From: an uncultured Flavobacteriaceae bacterium
GTDB lineage: Bacteria > Bacteroidota > Bacteroidia > Flavobacteriales > Flavobacteriaceae
Assembly: GCA_947489085.1 (NCBI GenBank)
Contig: CANLCJ010000031.1
Coordinates: forward strand, 1 to 45,883
DNA: 45,883 nucleotides
Reading direction: 5' to 3'
Each line of letters starts with the position of its first letter. The stretch's first letter is position 1. Below the pieces are notes generated by a model, which ran no database searches, was not told the DNA's origin, and was given only the letters and a program-made list of their open reading frames with translations. The translations under genes and the position numbers were made by a program. Below are positions 43,087 through 45,883 of this stretch, one piece after another.

Positions 43087-45144
43087 ATGCAGAAGTTAAA
43101 TTACGTTTTGTTTTTTGTGCTGTTATCACTATCTCTTTTTGGTCAAGACGATAAAAGTGTAGCAACGCCGCCACAAGAAAAGACAACCGATTCCTTGACA
43201 GTTAAAACGCAAGACAGTCTTGCAGTGGCAACAACACCAAAAGAAGAAAATAGAAAAAGTTTATTAGATAGACTTACTACAACAGATGCAGATCCTGAAA
43301 AAGCAAATATAGAAGACTACCTCATTATATCGGTAGAGCACGATACAACTTATGTCGACACAACCTTAAGCATTCAAAAAGATTACAAATACAATTATTT
43401 AAGGCGAGATAATTTCGGGCTTATACCTTTTACAAATATAGGCCAAACCTATAATAGTTTAACTTACGATTTTAAAAGCACAGATCTAATACCAAGCTTT
43501 GGTGCTAGAGCAAGGCACTTTAATTACATGGAGGTAGAAGACATCTACTACTATAACGTACCAACCCCATTAACAGAACTACTTTACAAAACAGCTTTCG
43601 AGCAAGGACAACTCCTAGACTCATTTATAACCGTAAACGTATCTCCCCAATTAAATTTCTCAATAGCCTACAAAGGTTTAAGGTCTTTGGGGCAATATCA
43701 AAATATTTTAACCAGTACAGGGAATTTTAGAGCAACCTCAAATTACAAAACAAAAAACGAGCGCTACAAAGTGCGTTTACACATAGTAACGCAAGACCTC
43801 TCCAATCAAGAAAATGGAGGGCTACAAGAAGAAGATATACCAAATTTCGAATCGGGAGAAGAAGAATTTCTCGATAGGCCAGTGTTCGATCCAAACTTCG
43901 ATGATGCAGAAAATATACTAGAAGGAAAACGCTTTTTCTTAGACCATAATTTCTCAATATTCGATACCTCGAAACGTAAAAACGATACCTTAAAAACCAA
44001 TACCAAAAAACATAGAGGGCAACTAAGTGTAAACCATACACTAATGTTCGAAGATAAATTTTATCAATTCGACCAAGAAGCACCAGCAACAGAGCTGTTT
44101 GGAGAAGCCTTTCAAACATCAGATTTAAGAGACAGAGTAACTTTAGAGCATTTAAACAATACCGTTGCACTAAATTACAAAGACAATCTACTTGGAACGT
44201 TTGGAGTAAATGCCAGCAGTACACATTACAATTATGGTTACGATAAAATAGTAATACTAAATGGAGAAACCATAACAAACAGACTAAGAGGAGAGATAAT
44301 AGCAGCAGGAGCCAATTACAAGAAGTTTTATAAAGGCTTTAATTTAAAAGCAGCAGGAGGCGTAAATATCACTGGAGATTTTGAAGGTAATTTTTTAACA
44401 GGAGAAGCCTCCATTCAATTATCTAAAGACGCCTTCGCAAAAGCCACTATAACACAAAACTCCAAGGCGCCCAACTTTAATACCTTGTTATACCAAAGCA
44501 CCTATAGAGGTTTCAACTGGCAAAACAATTTTAGCAATACAGAAACACAACAATTAGCACTACAGTTAAAATATAAAAAACTCGTAAACCTAACAGTAGA
44601 TTATACCAACATATCAGACTACGTGTACTTTGCAGGTGTGGAAAATACAGAGTTCGAACAGCAAATAGAGCCCCTTCAAAACGATGGCACAATAAGTTAT
44701 TTAAGAGCAAAATTAGAAAATGAAATAACCGTAGGTAAGTTTAGTTTAAATAATACAGTGCTATACCAAAGTGTAGACGATAACGAAGCCAATATACTTA
44801 ACGTTCCAGAAATTACAACGCGAAACACATTGTATTATAGCTCTCACCTTTTCAAAAGAGCAATGTTTCTACAAACAGGAATAACACTTAATTATTTTAC
44901 CAAATTTTTCTTAAACGCCTACAATCCACTATTAGCAGAATTCTATGTGCAAAACGAAAGAGAGTTTGGAGAGTTCCCAAGATTAGACTTTTTTATAAAC
45001 GCCAAAATAAGACAAACCCGTATATTCTTAAAAGCAGAACACTTTAACTCTTCGTTTACAGGTTTCGATTTTTATTCAGCACCAAATGTGCCTTACAGAG
45101 ACTTTACAGTGCGTTTTGGATTAGTGTGGAACTTCTTTCTATAA
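43087..45144 (+). CDS. Putative outer-membrane porin (PF14121-like)
   Basis: 685 residues with a signal peptide (MQKLNYVLFFVLLSLSLFGQ) and then a Thr/Lys/Asp-rich linker (about 22-70). The rest has alternating polar and aromatic beta strands ending RFGLVWNFFL, an outer-membrane barrel signature with terminal Phe. It resembles the putative porin family of Bacteroidota. It sits 144 bases behind the DUF4302 gene with a weak inverted repeat (CCCTG…CAGGG) between them, so it may be a separate transcript. No substrate can be inferred. Confidence 0.75.
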   Translation: MQKLNYVLFFVLLSLSLFGQDDKSVATPPQEKTTDSLTVKTQDSLAVATTPKEENRKSLLDRLTTTDADPEKANIEDYLIISVEHDTTYVDTTLSIQKDYKYNYLRRDNFGLIPFTNIGQTYNSLTYDFKSTDLIPSFGARARHFNYMEVEDIYYYNVPTPLTELLYKTAFEQGQLLDSFITVNVSPQLNFSIAYKGLRSLGQYQNILTSTGNFRATSNYKTKNERYKVRLHIVTQDLSNQENGGLQEEDIPNFESGEEEFLDRPVFDPNFDDAENILEGKRFFLDHNFSIFDTSKRKNDTLKTNTKKHRGQLSVNHTLMFEDKFYQFDQEAPATELFGEAFQTSDLRDRVTLEHLNNTVALNYKDNLLGTFGVNASSTHYNYGYDKIVILNGETITNRLRGEIIAAGANYKKFYKGFNLKAAGGVNITGDFEGNFLTGEASIQLSKDAFAKATITQNSKAPNFNTLLYQSTYRGFNWQNNFSNTETQQLALQLKYKKLVNLTVDYTNISDYVYFAGVENTEFEQQIEPLQNDGTISYLRAKLENEITVGKFSLNNTVLYQSVDDNEANILNVPEITTRNTLYYSSHLFKRAMFLQTGITLNYFTKFFLNAYNPLLAEFYVQNEREFGEFPRLDFFINAKIRQTRIFLKAEHFNSSFTGFDFYSAPNVPYRDFTVRFGLVWNFFL

Positions 45145-45539
45145 TACAGCACAAAGCCTCGTCTATTAAAATAGCAGTTGGTTTACGTTAGTTGAGGTTA
45201 ATAAAATAAATCTAAGAGCTGCGATCCAAATACATAAAGTAGCTGTATCATCAAGCCTATATAGAAGGAGAAACCATTGTAATACGGTTAAAGTTAACAG
45301 AAACAATTAAAGTGTCTAGGTATAAAGAACTCTAAAAGGATAAAAAACTAACGAAAACAGCATAAAAGCACAATAAGAAATTCTAAAAACACCTATCACG
45401 GTAAGAGACGATAAGCCTGTAAATACCCCTAAAGAGGGTTTTAAAGTCTAGAAGGTAATTTAAGCTTAGTAGTTTGAGTTTGTAAACCCATGATTAATAA
45501 TGCATTAAAAATTAATTAAAAAAAAGCGTAGAAAAGTCA
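45145..45539. other. Intergenic region between the porin gene and the rRNA promoters
   Basis: About 400 bases. No gene, tRNA or repeat was recognised. A short weak stem around 45428-45440 (ACCC/GGGT arms) could help terminate the porin transcript, but it is too poor to call. Confidence 0.5.
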
Positions 45540-45569
45540 TTGTCATAATGGAGATAGGTTGTATATTTG
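45540..45569 (+). promoter_or_regulatory. rRNA operon promoter P1
   Basis: TTG at 45540-45542, 19 bases, then TATATTTG at 45562-45569: an exact match to the Bacteroidota consensus, followed by GCACCCGC. Confidence 0.85.
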
Positions 45570-45605
45570 CACCCGCAAAACACACGAATAGTGTTGAAGC
45601 AAAAC

Positions 45606-45616
45606 GTTCTTTAACA
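45606..45616 (+). promoter_or_regulatory. boxA-like antitermination element
   Basis: GTTCTTTAACA is close to the bacterial rRNA boxA core (GCTCTTTAACA), the NusB/NusE binding site in rRNA leaders. It lies just inside the transcript from P1. Confidence 0.6.
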
Positions 45617-45745
45617 GATTAATTTTGAGGAAACAGAAAGCATTACAAGAGTAATGTGAAGCTAATAGTTAGTGTAAAGAGAAGAGAGAAGTAGAGCAGG
45701 AGATTAACACTAAAAAAAAAGTTTTAAAAAAACCTCAAAATTAAG

Positions 45746-45775
45746 TTGCGAGTTTAAAATTAAGTTTTATATTTG
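45746..45775 (+). promoter_or_regulatory. rRNA operon promoter P2
   Basis: TTG at 45746-45748, 19 bases, then TATATTTG at 45768-45775, again followed by GCACCCGC. It is 206 bases downstream of P1 with identical box spacing. Confidence 0.85.
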
Positions 45776-45883
45776 CACCCGCTTAGCAAGGAAACAAGCT
45801 GAGTGCATAAAGAGAAAAAAGTTCATAAACATATTGAATTGACAGCGTAAGATCGAGCTGGAAACGGCGAAGATCAACAAAGA
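45776..45883 (+). other. Leader of a ribosomal RNA operon (16S gene beyond window)
   Basis: The last 100 bases, including TTGAATTGACAGCG and a GA-rich end, look like the spacer leader before a flavobacterial 16S rRNA gene. No mature 16S sequence is seen inside the window. The call rests mainly on the two strong promoters and the boxA-like element. Confidence 0.6.

Noticed and set aside
43727-44278. Minus-strand 183-codon frame
   Set aside because: Antisense to the porin gene. Its Leu-rich composition reflects the reverse reading of Lys/Glu/Asn-rich codons.

Overview
The window looks like a chromosomal segment from a low-GC marine-type member of the Flavobacteriaceae (phylum Bacteroidota). 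The evidence is a SusC/SusD pair, many short lipoproteins, Bacteroidota-type promoters (TTG, 19 bp, TAnnTTTG), a DUF5522 small protein, a PF14121-type porin and two YqaE/Pmp3 peptides. I cannot name a genus. No tRNA gene, CRISPR array or intact insertion sequence was seen.

Bases 1-2050 are an accessory, mobile-DNA region. The 3' end of a group II intron (maturase C-terminus, domain V, domain VI) abuts the C-terminal module of what looks like a polymorphic toxin. That reading frame stays open back into the intron boundary. A DUF1493-like putative immunity gene overlaps its end. Next comes a frameshifted transposase remnant of IS1182 type. Bases 2055-8289 are all on the minus strand: a PA2169-type four-helix bundle protein, a YqaE/Pmp3 peptide, a Pycsar-effector-like (PycTM) membrane protein with a decayed HD domain, and a very large outer-membrane protein joining a calcineurin-like phosphoesterase, a kinase-like segment and a BamA-type barrel.

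Bases 8524-15811 are a seven-gene minus-strand operon for catabolism of kynurenine through 3-hydroxyanthranilate to 2-aminomuconate and its deamination product: kynureninase, kynurenine 3-monooxygenase, RidA-type aminomuconate deaminase, aminomuconate semialdehyde dehydrogenase, an unusual SDR protein, 3-hydroxyanthranilate dioxygenase and ACMS decarboxylase. Tryptophan dioxygenase, the formamidase and the lower pathway are not in the window.

Bases 16098-35543 are mostly housekeeping: msrA, a DUF4136 lipoprotein, a DUF5522 peptide, an operon of a tiny HExxH protein, an ACC deaminase-like enzyme, a glucosaminidase-LysM protein and hemL, then a Spy-like protein, an unknown helical-repeat protein, a YiaA-type membrane protein, an MG2/TonB-plug protein, lysS, a second YqaE, a lipoprotein with lipB, a DinB-fold protein, a nucleoid-associated protein, a large propeller-like lipoprotein and rnhB. 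Several strong terminator hairpins punctuate this part.

Bases 35759-42942 are a nutrient-uptake operon: SusC, SusD, a HExxH metallohydrolase lipoprotein and a DUF4302 lipoprotein. A putative porin follows. The last 350 bases carry two tandem Bacteroidota promoters with a boxA-like element between them, which reads as the leader of an rRNA operon whose 16S gene should begin just outside the window.
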